The notes under the pieces were generated by a model. That model was not told the origin of the DNA and did no database searches. It was given only the letters and a program-made list of their open reading frames with translations. A stretch of 64,000 nucleotides of DNA from positions 124,001 to 188,000 of the forward strand of contig NZ_AUGD01000002.1 of the NCBI RefSeq assembly GCF_000426845.1, written 5' to 3'. Shown piece by piece: positions 57,080 to 64,000 of the stretch; position 1 is the first letter of the stretch, and each line of letters opens with the position of its first letter. A program made the translations under genes and the position numbers. Source of the stretch: Bradyrhizobium sp. in8p8. Its GTDB lineage: Bacteria > Pseudomonadota > Alphaproteobacteria > Rhizobiales > Xanthobacteraceae.

Positions 57080-58261
57080 ATGGCGAAATCACAACGCACC
57101 GCGGTCGTCCTGGTGGCTGCCGGACGCGGCCTGCGCGCTGGCGCCGGCGGACCGAAGCAGTATCGGACGATCGGCGGTGTGCCCGTTATCTATCGCGCCA
57201 TGGAGGCGTTCAGCCGCCATCCGGACGTATCAGCGGTGCAGCCCGTCGTTAATCCCGACGACAGCGCCATGTTCACGGCTGCGGTCGCAGGGCTGATGCA
57301 CGAGCCGCCGACCATGGGTGGGGCCACGCGGCAGGCCTCGGTGCTCGCCGGCCTGGAGGCGCTCGCCAGGCACGAGCCCGACATCGTCCTGATTCACGAC
57401 GCTGCGCGTCCTTTCGTTTCGGCAGGCGTGATCTCCCGCGCGATCGAGGCGGCGAGCCGCACCGGCGCCGCGATCCCCGTTGTTCCCGTCACCGACACGA
57501 TCAAGCTCACCGGCGAGAACGGCGAAGTCGAGGACACACCGGACCGGGCGCGCCTCAGGATCGCGCAGACGCCGCAATCCTTTCGTTTCGACGTCATCCT
57601 TGAGGCGCATCGTCGCGCGGCAAAGGACGGGCGCAGCGATTTCACCGACGATGCGGCGATTGCCGAATGGGCGGGATTGACGGTCGCAACCTTTGAAGGC
57701 GATGTTGCCAACATGAAGCTCACCACCCCCGAGGATTTCGTGCGCGAGGAAGCGCGCTTGGCCGCCCAGCTCGGCGATATCAGGACCGGCACCGGCTATG
57801 ACGTGCACGCCTTCGGTGAAGGCGACCATGTCATGATTTGTGGCGTGCGGGTGCCGCACACCAAAGGTTTCCTGGCCCATTCCGACGGCGATGTCGGCCT
57901 GCATGCGCTGGTGGATGCGATCCTCGGCGCACTCGCCGACGGCGATATCGGCTCGCATTTCCCGCCGAGCGATGCGAAGTGGAAGGGCGCCTCTTCCGAT
58001 CAGTTCCTGAAATACGCCATCGAGCGCGTCGCCCAGCGCGGCGGCCGCGTCGCCAACCTCGAGGTGACGCTGATCTGCGAGCGGCCCAAGATCGGCCCCT
58101 TGCGCGACGCCATGCGCGCCCGCATCGCCGAGATATCAGGCGTGGACATCTCCCGCATCGCGGTGAAGGCAACGACAAGCGAGCGGCTCGGCTTTACCGG
58201 CCGCGAGGAAGGCATCGCGGCCACCGCGAGCGCCACCATCCGCCTTCCCTGGAGCGTGTAA
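57080..58261 (+). CDS. ispDF: Bifunctional IspD/IspF enzyme
   Basis: Catalyses two non-consecutive steps of the MEP isoprenoid pathway. Residues 1 to about 230 are the IspD cytidylyltransferase ([53 protein letters not shown]). Residues from about 233 are the IspF cyclodiphosphate synthase ([70 protein letters not shown]). The zinc DxH (DVH) is intact. The fusion is usual in alphaproteobacteria. It is divergent from dusB-ntrBC. Confidence 0.97.
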   Translation: MAKSQRTAVVLVAAGRGLRAGAGGPKQYRTIGGVPVIYRAMEAFSRHPDVSAVQPVVNPDDSAMFTAAVAGLMHEPPTMGGATRQASVLAGLEALARHEPDIVLIHDAARPFVSAGVISRAIEAASRTGAAIPVVPVTDTIKLTGENGEVEDTPDRARLRIAQTPQSFRFDVILEAHRRAAKDGRSDFTDDAAIAEWAGLTVATFEGDVANMKLTTPEDFVREEARLAAQLGDIRTGTGYDVHAFGEGDHVMICGVRVPHTKGFLAHSDGDVGLHALVDAILGALADGDIGSHFPPSDAKWKGASSDQFLKYAIERVAQRGGRVANLEVTLICERPKIGPLRDAMRARIAEISGVDISRIAVKATTSERLGFTGREEGIAATASATIRLPWSV

Positions 58262-58265
58262 GATC

Positions 58266-58874
58266 ATGGGCGGCAGCGACCCACGCGCCCTCTCCCGCTC
58301 GCTGCTCGATCTTTGCCGGATGCGCAAGCTGACGATCGCGACTGCCGAATCCTGCACCGGCGGTCTGGTCGCGGCCGCTCTGACCGACATCCCGGGCTCC
58401 TCCGACGTGATCGACCGAGGCTTTGTCACCTATTCCAATGACGCCAAGCGCGTCATGCTCGGGGTCGAGCCAAGCACGCTGACGAATTTCGGCGCAGTCA
58501 GCAAGGAGACCGCAACCGCTATGGCGATCGGCGCACTGGAGCGCGCCGATGTCGATCTCGCGGTCGCCATCACCGGCATTGCGGGCCCCGGCGGCGCCAC
58601 GCCCGGTAAACCGGTCGGTCTCGTGCACTTTGCCGCCGCCGCACGCGACGGCCGTATCATCCACCGCGAGCATCGTTTCGGCGCGATTGGCCGCAGCGCG
58701 GTGCGCGCCCGCTCGGTGGTCGAGGCGCTGCGCATGCTGATGGATCTCGCCCGCGGGCCGCAAGTCGCAGCCAAGCCGCAGCGTGCCGCCGCCAGCCGCC
58801 TGCGCCCGCGCGTGACACGCTCGCCGCGCCGGCATGCAGTGAAGCGCAGGTCGCCGCGTTCGCCGCGGAGCTGA
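58266..58874 (+). CDS. CinA C-terminal domain protein (NMN amidohydrolase family)
   Basis: A stand-alone CinA-C domain, family of nicotinamide-nucleotide amidohydrolases (PncC). The 202 residues include TIATAESCTGGLVAAALTDI with the catalytic serine, VIDRGFVTYSNDAKRVMLGV and AVAITGIAGPGGATPGKPVG. After about residue 165 there is an unusual 35-residue Arg/Pro/Ser/Ala tail rich in basic residues. It starts 4 bases after ispDF and probably shares its transcript. Confidence 0.92.
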   Translation: MGGSDPRALSRSLLDLCRMRKLTIATAESCTGGLVAAALTDIPGSSDVIDRGFVTYSNDAKRVMLGVEPSTLTNFGAVSKETATAMAIGALERADVDLAVAITGIAGPGGATPGKPVGLVHFAAAARDGRIIHREHRFGAIGRSAVRARSVVEALRMLMDLARGPQVAAKPQRAAASRLRPRVTRSPRRHAVKRRSPRSPRS

Positions 58875-58895
58875 ACGACTGCGCCTTCCAAGCCT

Positions 58896-59675
58896 CTACG
58901 CCGCTGCGAGCAGCGCGCTGGCGTGATCGAGCACGCACTGCCTGACCGCGTTCGCCTCCGAGGGCTTTGCCTTCGCACTCACAGTCAGCTCCAGGATCGG
59001 CGACGCCGGATTGGCAACATCGACGACTCTGGAGATGTTGACCGAAGGCGCAGCCTGATCGTCCATTCGGGAATCGCTGCGAAGCTCATTCAGGATGCGA
59101 TCAGCGAGAGCCGAAGCGGCGCTCGCCGGTACCGGAAACGTCACCTTGATCTCGCCTGTGCCCGGATAGGTGCTGTGGTTGATGATGGCCGCGCCCCAAA
59201 CCTGTCCGTTGGGCAGCAGGATCTGCGTGTTGTCGGGCGCGACCAGCTCGGTCATGAACAGCGACAGAGATCTCACCTTGCCTGCCTTGCCGGCAACCTC
59301 GACATCGTCGCCGATGTGAAAGGGCCGGAACAACAATAGCATCACGCCGGCGGCGATATTGGAGAGCGTGCCCTGCAACGCCAGACCAATGGCGAGCGAT
59401 GTCGCGCCCAATACGGCGACAAGGCTCGCGGTCTGGATGCCGAAGAGCTGCAGCACGGCAATGCCGACGACGGCGAGGACGCCGTAGCGCGCCAAGCTGC
59501 CCACGAACAACGTCACCAGCGGATCGACGCGGTGCGCGACGCTCAGGACGCGAGCAACGAAACGGTGCATCGCGCCGGACAGATACCAGCCGACCGCCAA
59601 CAGCAGGATCGCATAGATCGCGTTCAAGCCGTACAGGATGAGCGATGCTTTCAGCGTATCGAAATTGATGGTCAT
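58896..59675 (-). CDS. MscS-type mechanosensitive channel
   Basis: A small-conductance mechanosensitive channel homologue, 259 residues. Three helices are visible; the pore-lining third reads LVAVLGATSLAIGLALQGTL, followed by SNIAAGVMLLLFRPFHIGDD, the family signature. The cytoplasmic beta-domain has LPNGQVWGAAIINHSTYPGT. The ATG at 59675 has a GGAG site; the frame goes on to 59783. It is convergent with the CinA-like gene. Confidence 0.92.
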   Translation of the reverse strand: MTINFDTLKASLILYGLNAIYAILLLAVGWYLSGAMHRFVARVLSVAHRVDPLVTLFVGSLARYGVLAVVGIAVLQLFGIQTASLVAVLGATSLAIGLALQGTLSNIAAGVMLLLFRPFHIGDDVEVAGKAGKVRSLSLFMTELVAPDNTQILLPNGQVWGAAIINHSTYPGTGEIKVTFPVPASAASALADRILNELRSDSRMDDQAAPSVNISRVVDVANPASPILELTVSAKAKPSEANAVRQCVLDHASALLAAA

Positions 59676-60011
59676 GGTGACTCCAACCCGAGACAATCCG
59701 GAGAGAACTCGTGGCACCGCGAAATGATCCCGGCGGATGTTGATAGGGAACGTAGGCTCGTAACGTGTCGGAGCGTCGCGCAATCAGGAATCGCTCACGC
59801 AGAGTCGGCGGGCCTGATTTGCTTTGCACTGCATCCAGGCTACGCACTCATGTGCGCCGGGGCCCAATAGCGAAGGCGGTGGATTGCATGGGTTTCTCCA
59901 CCGTCATTTCGAGCACAACAAAGCAATCCGAATCCTTCCGCGGAGAGATCTGGATTGCTTCGTCGCAAGAGATCCTCGCAATGACGGTGGAAAGATCGGT
60001 GCCTGCGGCAG
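59676..60011. other. Intergenic interval with palindromic repeat
   Basis: No gene. It contains the type 2 palindromic repeat at 59897-59991 and the MscS promoter region. Confidence 0.6.
59897..59991. repeat. Intergenic palindromic repeat, type 2
   Basis: Outer arms 59897-59913 and 59975-59991 match at 16 of 17 positions (TCCACCGTCATT-GAG type); inner arms 59921-59929 (AAGCAATCC) and 59952-59960 (GGATTGCTT) match perfectly. This nested form is familiar as an abundant extragenic palindrome in Bradyrhizobium and Rhodopseudomonas. It lies between the MscS promoter and the 3' end of the COQ10-like gene. Confidence 0.8.
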
Positions 60012-60482
60012 CTACGTCGACGCGAGCTTCGGCCGCCCGTAGATCGCGTCCGCCCGTTTCTCGAACGCTGTGGAGAAGCGCGCGAAGGCGGCATCGAACA
60101 TCGAGCCCATCAGCATCGCGAGCATGCGGCTCCTGAACTCGTAGGACAGGAAGAAACCAACATCGCAGACGCCCTCGCCTTTGGGCTCGAACGTCCAGCG
60201 GTTTTCGAGGTTGCTGAAGGGTCCTTGCAGGTATTCGACGAGGATCTTCAGGTTGGCGCGATCTAGCGTCACCCGGCTGGTGAAGGACTCCTTGATCAGC
60301 TTGAACGACACCGTCATGTCGGCCACCAGCACCTCGGTGCCATCGGGCTTGGCCATGCGCTGACGAACTTTCAGCGCGCTGCACAGCGGCACGAATTCCG
60401 GGTAGCGCTCGACGTCGGCGACCAGATCGAACATCTCGGGTGCGCTGTGATTGACACGGCGCTTGCTCGAAAAACGGGGCAT
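60012..60482 (-). CDS. COQ10-type ubiquinone-binding START-domain protein
   Basis: A 156-residue SRPBCC/START-like protein of the RatA/COQ10 family, thought to bind ubiquinone and aid respiration. Family marks are HSAPEMFDLVADVERYPEFV, PLCSALKV, ADMTVSFKLIKESFTSRVTL and CDVGFFLSYEFRSRMLAMLM. Despite frequent toxin-type names for RatA, there is no antitoxin here. It starts 6 bases after the lipA stop, so the two are co-transcribed. Confidence 0.92.
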   Translation of the reverse strand: MPRFSSKRRVNHSAPEMFDLVADVERYPEFVPLCSALKVRQRMAKPDGTEVLVADMTVSFKLIKESFTSRVTLDRANLKILVEYLQGPFSNLENRWTFEPKGEGVCDVGFFLSYEFRSRMLAMLMGSMFDAAFARFSTAFEKRADAIYGRPKLAST

Positions 60483-60488
60483 ATCGGT

Positions 60489-61445
60489 TCAGCGGGCGTT
60501 AGCGGCCCGCGCGGCCTTCAGTCGGGCAAAGTCCTCGCCGGCATGATGCGAAGAGCGGGTCAGCGGGCTCGCCGACACCATCAGAAAGCCCTTGGTGTAG
60601 GCGACCTTCTCATAAGAACTGAATTCGTCCGGCGGCACGTAGCGCATCACGGCGTGATGCTTGCGCGTCGGCTGGAGATATTGCCCAATGGTCAGGAAGT
60701 CGACGTCCGCCGACCGCAGGTCGTCCATCACCTGGAGCACCTCGTGGCGCTCCTCGCCGAGGCCGACCATGATGCCGGACTTGGTGAAGATGGTGGGATC
60801 GAGCTCCTTGACCCGCTGCAGCAGCCGGATCGAGTGGAAATAGCGCGCGCCTGGCCGCACGGTGAGATAGCGCGACGGCACGGTCTCGAGATTGTGGTTG
60901 AACACGTCGGGCTTCGCCGCAACGACAACCTCGAGCGCGCTATCCTTGCGCAGGAAATCCGGCGTGAGGATCTCGATCGTGGTCGAGGGACAGGCGACCC
61001 GGATCGCGCGGATGGTCTGCGCGAAATGCTCGGCACCGCCGTCGGCGAGGTCATCGCGATCGACCGAGGTGATGACGACATGGGCGAGGCCCAGCTTGGC
61101 GGTCGCCTCGGCAACGTTCTGCGGCTCGGCCGCATCCAACGCATTCGGCAGGCCGGTCTTGACGTTGCAGAAGGCACAGGCGCGGGTGCAGGTGTCACCC
61201 ATGATCATGAAGGTCGCGTGCTTCTTGTCCCAGCACTCGCCGATGTTCGGACAGCCGGCCTCCTCGCAAACCGTGTGCAGGCCGTTGGACCGCACGATGT
61301 TCCGGGTGTCGGCGTAGCCGCGGGTGCTCGGCGCACGCACGCGAATCCAGTCCGGCTTCGGCGGCGAAGCGGAATCGGGCCGGTTCACCTTTTCAGGGTG
61401 GCGCGGGCGCAACGGGTTCGAGATGGTATCGACAATAACGACCAT
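60489..61445 (-). CDS. lipA: Lipoyl synthase LipA
   Basis: A radical SAM enzyme that inserts sulfur into octanoylated proteins. The 318 residues have the auxiliary cluster cysteines C60, C65 and C71 ([14 protein letters not shown]) and the radical SAM cluster C86-xxx-C90-xx-C93 ([10 protein letters not shown]). Further marks are [40 protein letters not shown] and the C-terminal [14 protein letters not shown] with the RSSYHA-type serine. Confidence 0.97.
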   Translation of the reverse strand: MVVIVDTISNPLRPRHPEKVNRPDSASPPKPDWIRVRAPSTRGYADTRNIVRSNGLHTVCEEAGCPNIGECWDKKHATFMIMGDTCTRACAFCNVKTGLPNALDAAEPQNVAEATAKLGLAHVVITSVDRDDLADGGAEHFAQTIRAIRVACPSTTIEILTPDFLRKDSALEVVVAAKPDVFNHNLETVPSRYLTVRPGARYFHSIRLLQRVKELDPTIFTKSGIMVGLGEERHEVLQVMDDLRSADVDFLTIGQYLQPTRKHHAVMRYVPPDEFSSYEKVAYTKGFLMVSASPLTRSSHHAGEDFARLKAARAANAR

Positions 61446-61575
61446 GGGGTGTCCGGTCTGTTCAGACCCTACCTAGTCGGTCTGGCCAGGCATCGCAACC
61501 CGCCTCGCCCCGCTTCAGGGAACATGGCAGATATGGGCAATATCCTGCTCTGTTCTCAGGCGATTCTCACCTCGA

Positions 61576-62178
61576 ATGGCTCCAATCTCGAAGATCTCAT
61601 CCCCGCCTCTTGGCAAGCGGCTGAAGCGGGCCTTTTTCAGCCGCAGCGTTCACGAGGTCGCTCCTGACCTGATCGGTGCGACCATGCTGGTCGACGGCGT
61701 CGGCGGCATCATCGTCGAGGTCGAGGCGTATCATCACACCGATCCGGCTGCGCACTCCTATCGCGGGCCGACTCCGCGGAACCAGGTCATGTTCGGCCCG
61801 CCGGGCTTTGCCTATGTCTATCGCTCCTACGGCATCCACTGGTGCGTGAACTTCGTCTGCGAGGAGGAAGGCTCGGCCAGCGCCGTACTGATCCGCGCGA
61901 TTGAGCCGACGCATGGCCTGGCTGCGATGCGCCGCCGGCGGCACCTGCAGGACTTGCATGCGCTATGCTCGGGCCCAGGCAAGCTGACCGAGGCGCTCGG
62001 CATCACTATCGCGCACAACGCCCTGCCGCTGGACCGCCCGCCGATCGCGCTGCATGCGCGGACGGAGGATGTGGAGGTCGCAACCGGGATTCGGATCGGC
62101 ATCACCAAGGCGGTCGAACTTCCCTGGCGCTATGGCATCAAGGGCTCGAAGTTCTTGAGCAAGCCATTTCCGAAATAG
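61576..62178 (+). CDS. DNA-3-methyladenine glycosylase (Mpg/AAG family)
   Basis: A base-excision repair enzyme that removes alkylated purines. The 200 residues include the start of the domain ([20 protein letters not shown]), the catalytic Glu region [51 protein letters not shown] and [14 protein letters not shown]. Its stop is 2 bases from the end of the convergent valS gene. Confidence 0.94.
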   Translation: MAPISKISSPPLGKRLKRAFFSRSVHEVAPDLIGATMLVDGVGGIIVEVEAYHHTDPAAHSYRGPTPRNQVMFGPPGFAYVYRSYGIHWCVNFVCEEEGSASAVLIRAIEPTHGLAAMRRRRHLQDLHALCSGPGKLTEALGITIAHNALPLDRPPIALHARTEDVEVATGIRIGITKAVELPWRYGIKGSKFLSKPFPK

Positions 62179-62180
62179 GC

Positions 62181-64000
62181 TTACGATGCCTGTTTCAGCC
62201 GCTCCAGCGCCTCGAGCAGCTTGGCCTTGCGGGCCAGCGCCGCCTCGCGCTTTTCACGCTCCTCCTCGACGACCTCCTCGGCCGCGTTGGCGACGAATTT
62301 CTCATTGGCCAGCTTGGACTCGGCACGCTTGATGTCGGCGTCGGCCTTGCCGATCTCCTTGTCGAGACGCGTGCGCTCGGCGGCGACGTCGATCACGCCC
62401 TTCAGCGGCAGCGCAGCGACCTCACCGCGCACCAGAAGCTGAACCGCGCCGTCGGGCGCGCGGTCGGCGAAGGAGATGTCCGACAACCGGGCCATACGCT
62501 TGATCACATCGGTCCAGCGAGGGGCGCGCTCCTTGGTCTCCGCAGATGCGCCCGCAAGCACCAGCGCCGTCAGCGTCGCGGGCGGGATATTCATCTCGGC
62601 GCGCACCGAGCGGATCTGGGTGATGAGGTCGATCACCCAGCCGATCTCGGCCTCCGCCGCAGGATCAGTGAAGTCGGCATGGTCGAAGATCGGCAGCACC
62701 CAGGCCGGCGAGACCAGCGCATCGGTCGGCCCCGTCGTCGCGGCGAGCATCGCGAGTTGCTCCGGCGTCGGCCCGACCGGCTTGAGCGGCCACGGCGCCA
62801 GCGCGAGCAGGCCCTCACGCTTGGCCGTCACCTCCCACAGCTCTTCGGTGATGAAGGGCATAAACGGGTGCAGCAGCTTCAGGATCGCATCGCGCGCCCA
62901 GGCGACCATGGCGCGGGTCTCGTCCTTGGCTGGGCTGTCCGGACCCAGCAGCATGGGCTTTGCGAGCTCGACATACCAATCGCAATAGACGTTCCAGACG
63001 AAGCGGTAGATGCTGCCTGCGGCGTCATTGAAGCGATAGGCCTCGATGGCCTCGGTGACCTCACGCGTGGTGTGCGCGGTCTCATGCGCGATCCAGCGGT
63101 TGAGTGTCTCCTTCGCCTTCGCCGGCGCGAAACCTTCTGGCACTGCGCAGTGGTTCATCTCGGCGAACCTGCACGCGTTCCAGAGCTTCGTCGCGAAATT
63201 GCGGTAACCCTCGACGCGGCTGGTGGCGAGCTTGATGTCTCGCCCCTGCGCCGCCATCGCGGCCAGGGTGAAGCGCAGCGCGTCCGCCCCGTATTCGTCG
63301 ATCAGGTTGAGGGGATCGATGACGTTGCCCTTCGACTTCGACATCTTGGCGCCCTTCTCGTCGCGGACGAGGGCGTGGATGTAGACGGTGGAGAACGGCA
63401 CTTCCTTCATGAAGTGCAGGCCCATCATCATCATGCGGGCGACCCAGAAGAAGATGATGTCGAAGCCGGTCACCAGCGCATTGGTCGGATAATAGCGCTG
63501 CACCTCGGGTGTATCGTCGGGCCAGCCAAGCGTGGAGAACGGCCACAGCGCCGAGGAGAACCAGGTGTCGAGCACGTCCTCGTCACGGGTGATGAAGCCT
63601 TCGCGCTTGTTACGGTCGAGCGCCATCTCGCGCCCCTGCTCCGGGGTGATGACTTCCTGCTCGACGTAGTAGCCAAGGGCGTGGCTGATCGCCTCCTCCT
63701 CGGTCTCGGCGACAAACACCTTCCCGTCAGGGCCATACCAGGCCGGAATCTGGTGGCCCCACCAGAGCTGGCGCGAGATGCACCAGGGCTGGATGTTCTC
63801 CATCCAGTCGAAATAGGTCTTCTCCCAGTTCTTCGGCACGAACGTCGTTTCGCCCGAGCGCACCGCCGCGATCGCAGGCCTCGCCAGCGTCTTGGCGTCG
63901 ACATACCATTGGTCGGTCAGATACGGCTCGATCACGCTGTTGGAGCGGTCTCCATGCGGCACCATGTGGGTGTGCGGCTCGATTCGCTCGACGAAGCCGA
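62181..64000 (-). CDS. valS: Valyl-tRNA synthetase, C-terminal part (runs off window)
   Basis: A class I synthetase that charges tRNA-Val; only the last 606 codons are in the window. The reading frame continues upstream through 64000 (RIEPHTHMVPHGDRSNS), so the gene starts outside. Visible parts are the end of the editing/catalytic region (EPYLTDQWYVDAKTLARPAI, CISRQLWWGHQIPAWY), the KMSKSKGNVIDPL loop, the anticodon domain (RFNDAAGSIYRFVWNVYCDW, FITEELWEVTAKREG) and a C-terminal coiled coil (KEIGKADADIKRAESKLANE). Confidence 0.97.
   Translation of the reverse strand, partial: GFVERIEPHTHMVPHGDRSNSVIEPYLTDQWYVDAKTLARPAIAAVRSGETTFVPKNWEKTYFDWMENIQPWCISRQLWWGHQIPAWYGPDGKVFVAETEEEAISHALGYYVEQEVITPEQGREMALDRNKREGFITRDEDVLDTWFSSALWPFSTLGWPDDTPEVQRYYPTNALVTGFDIIFFWVARMMMMGLHFMKEVPFSTVYIHALVRDEKGAKMSKSKGNVIDPLNLIDEYGADALRFTLAAMAAQGRDIKLATSRVEGYRNFATKLWNACRFAEMNHCAVPEGFAPAKAKETLNRWIAHETAHTTREVTEAIEAYRFNDAAGSIYRFVWNVYCDWYVELAKPMLLGPDSPAKDETRAMVAWARDAILKLLHPFMPFITEELWEVTAKREGLLALAPWPLKPVGPTPEQLAMLAATTGPTDALVSPAWVLPIFDHADFTDPAAEAEIGWVIDLITQIRSVRAEMNIPPATLTALVLAGASAETKERAPRWTDVIKRMARLSDISFADRAPDGAVQLLVRGEVAALPLKGVIDVAAERTRLDKEIGKADADIKRAESKLANEKFVANAAEEVVEEEREKREAALARKAKLLEALERLKQAS

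Noticed and set aside
60012..60482. RatA-type toxin of a toxin-antitoxin pair
   Set aside because: The sequence and the lipA linkage fit the COQ10-like ubiquinone-binding role; no antitoxin gene is adjacent.

Overview
The window reads as chromosomal DNA of a high-GC alphaproteobacterium, most likely Bradyrhizobium or a close relative in the Nitrobacteraceae. The evidence is the gene order dusB-ntrB-ntrC-ntrY-ntrX-hfq-hflX with mazG beside it, a fused ispDF, a clade I TAT-exported NosZ inside nosRZDFYLX, a FecBCD/TonB iron-type system with Irr-like palindromes, and two kinds of long intergenic inverted repeat. I see no rRNA, tRNA, CRISPR array or intact insertion sequence.

Positions 1-8300 form an accessory stretch. 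It has a small orphan ORF, an AbiEi-type antitoxin gene followed by what looks like a frameshifted toxin start, a SARP/BTAD regulator, a small hypothetical gene, two copies of a 50-bp repeat rich in GANTC (CcrM) sites, a tandemly duplicated RTX calcium-binding protein, and a translationally coupled pair of an FNT channel and an archaeal-type S-adenosylmethionine synthetase. A FixK/FNR-like box lies upstream of the FNT gene. A ferritin-like protein (8366-9241) separates this stretch from the complete nosRZDFYLX nitrous oxide reductase operon (9420-18369).

Positions 18347-25488 hold an AraC regulator divergent from a branched-chain-type ABC transporter (binding protein, LivH, a fused LivM-LivG with an abnormal ABC signature, LivF) and an aromatic-type aldehyde dehydrogenase. 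Positions 25503-30169 are an iron module: TonB siderophore receptor, PepSY membrane protein and a periplasmic unknown, with an Irr-like palindrome upstream of the receptor. Positions 30467-34844 hold a copper amine oxidase, a class C beta-lactamase-fold serine hydrolase and a divergent AraC regulator. Positions 34928-37518 hold an enoyl-CoA hydratase and a cobalt-type nitrile hydratase operon (alpha, beta, accessory).

Positions 37740-45154 are the best candidate for an undescribed system. Three overlapping or tightly spaced unknown genes (one resembling FmdE without its cysteines, two with a glutamine-amidotransferase-like look) converge on a FecBCD-type importer, which is divergent from a TonB receptor. 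The set looks like a chelate or metallophore uptake locus.

From 45161 to the end the window is mostly housekeeping: queC, mazG, hflX, hfq, the NtrYX and NtrBC nitrogen-sensing pairs with dusB, ispDF, a CinA C-terminal protein, an MscS channel, a COQ10-like protein, lipA, a 3-methyladenine glycosylase, and the C-terminal part of valS, which runs off the window edge. An NtrC-type palindrome sits just upstream of dusB-ntrBC.
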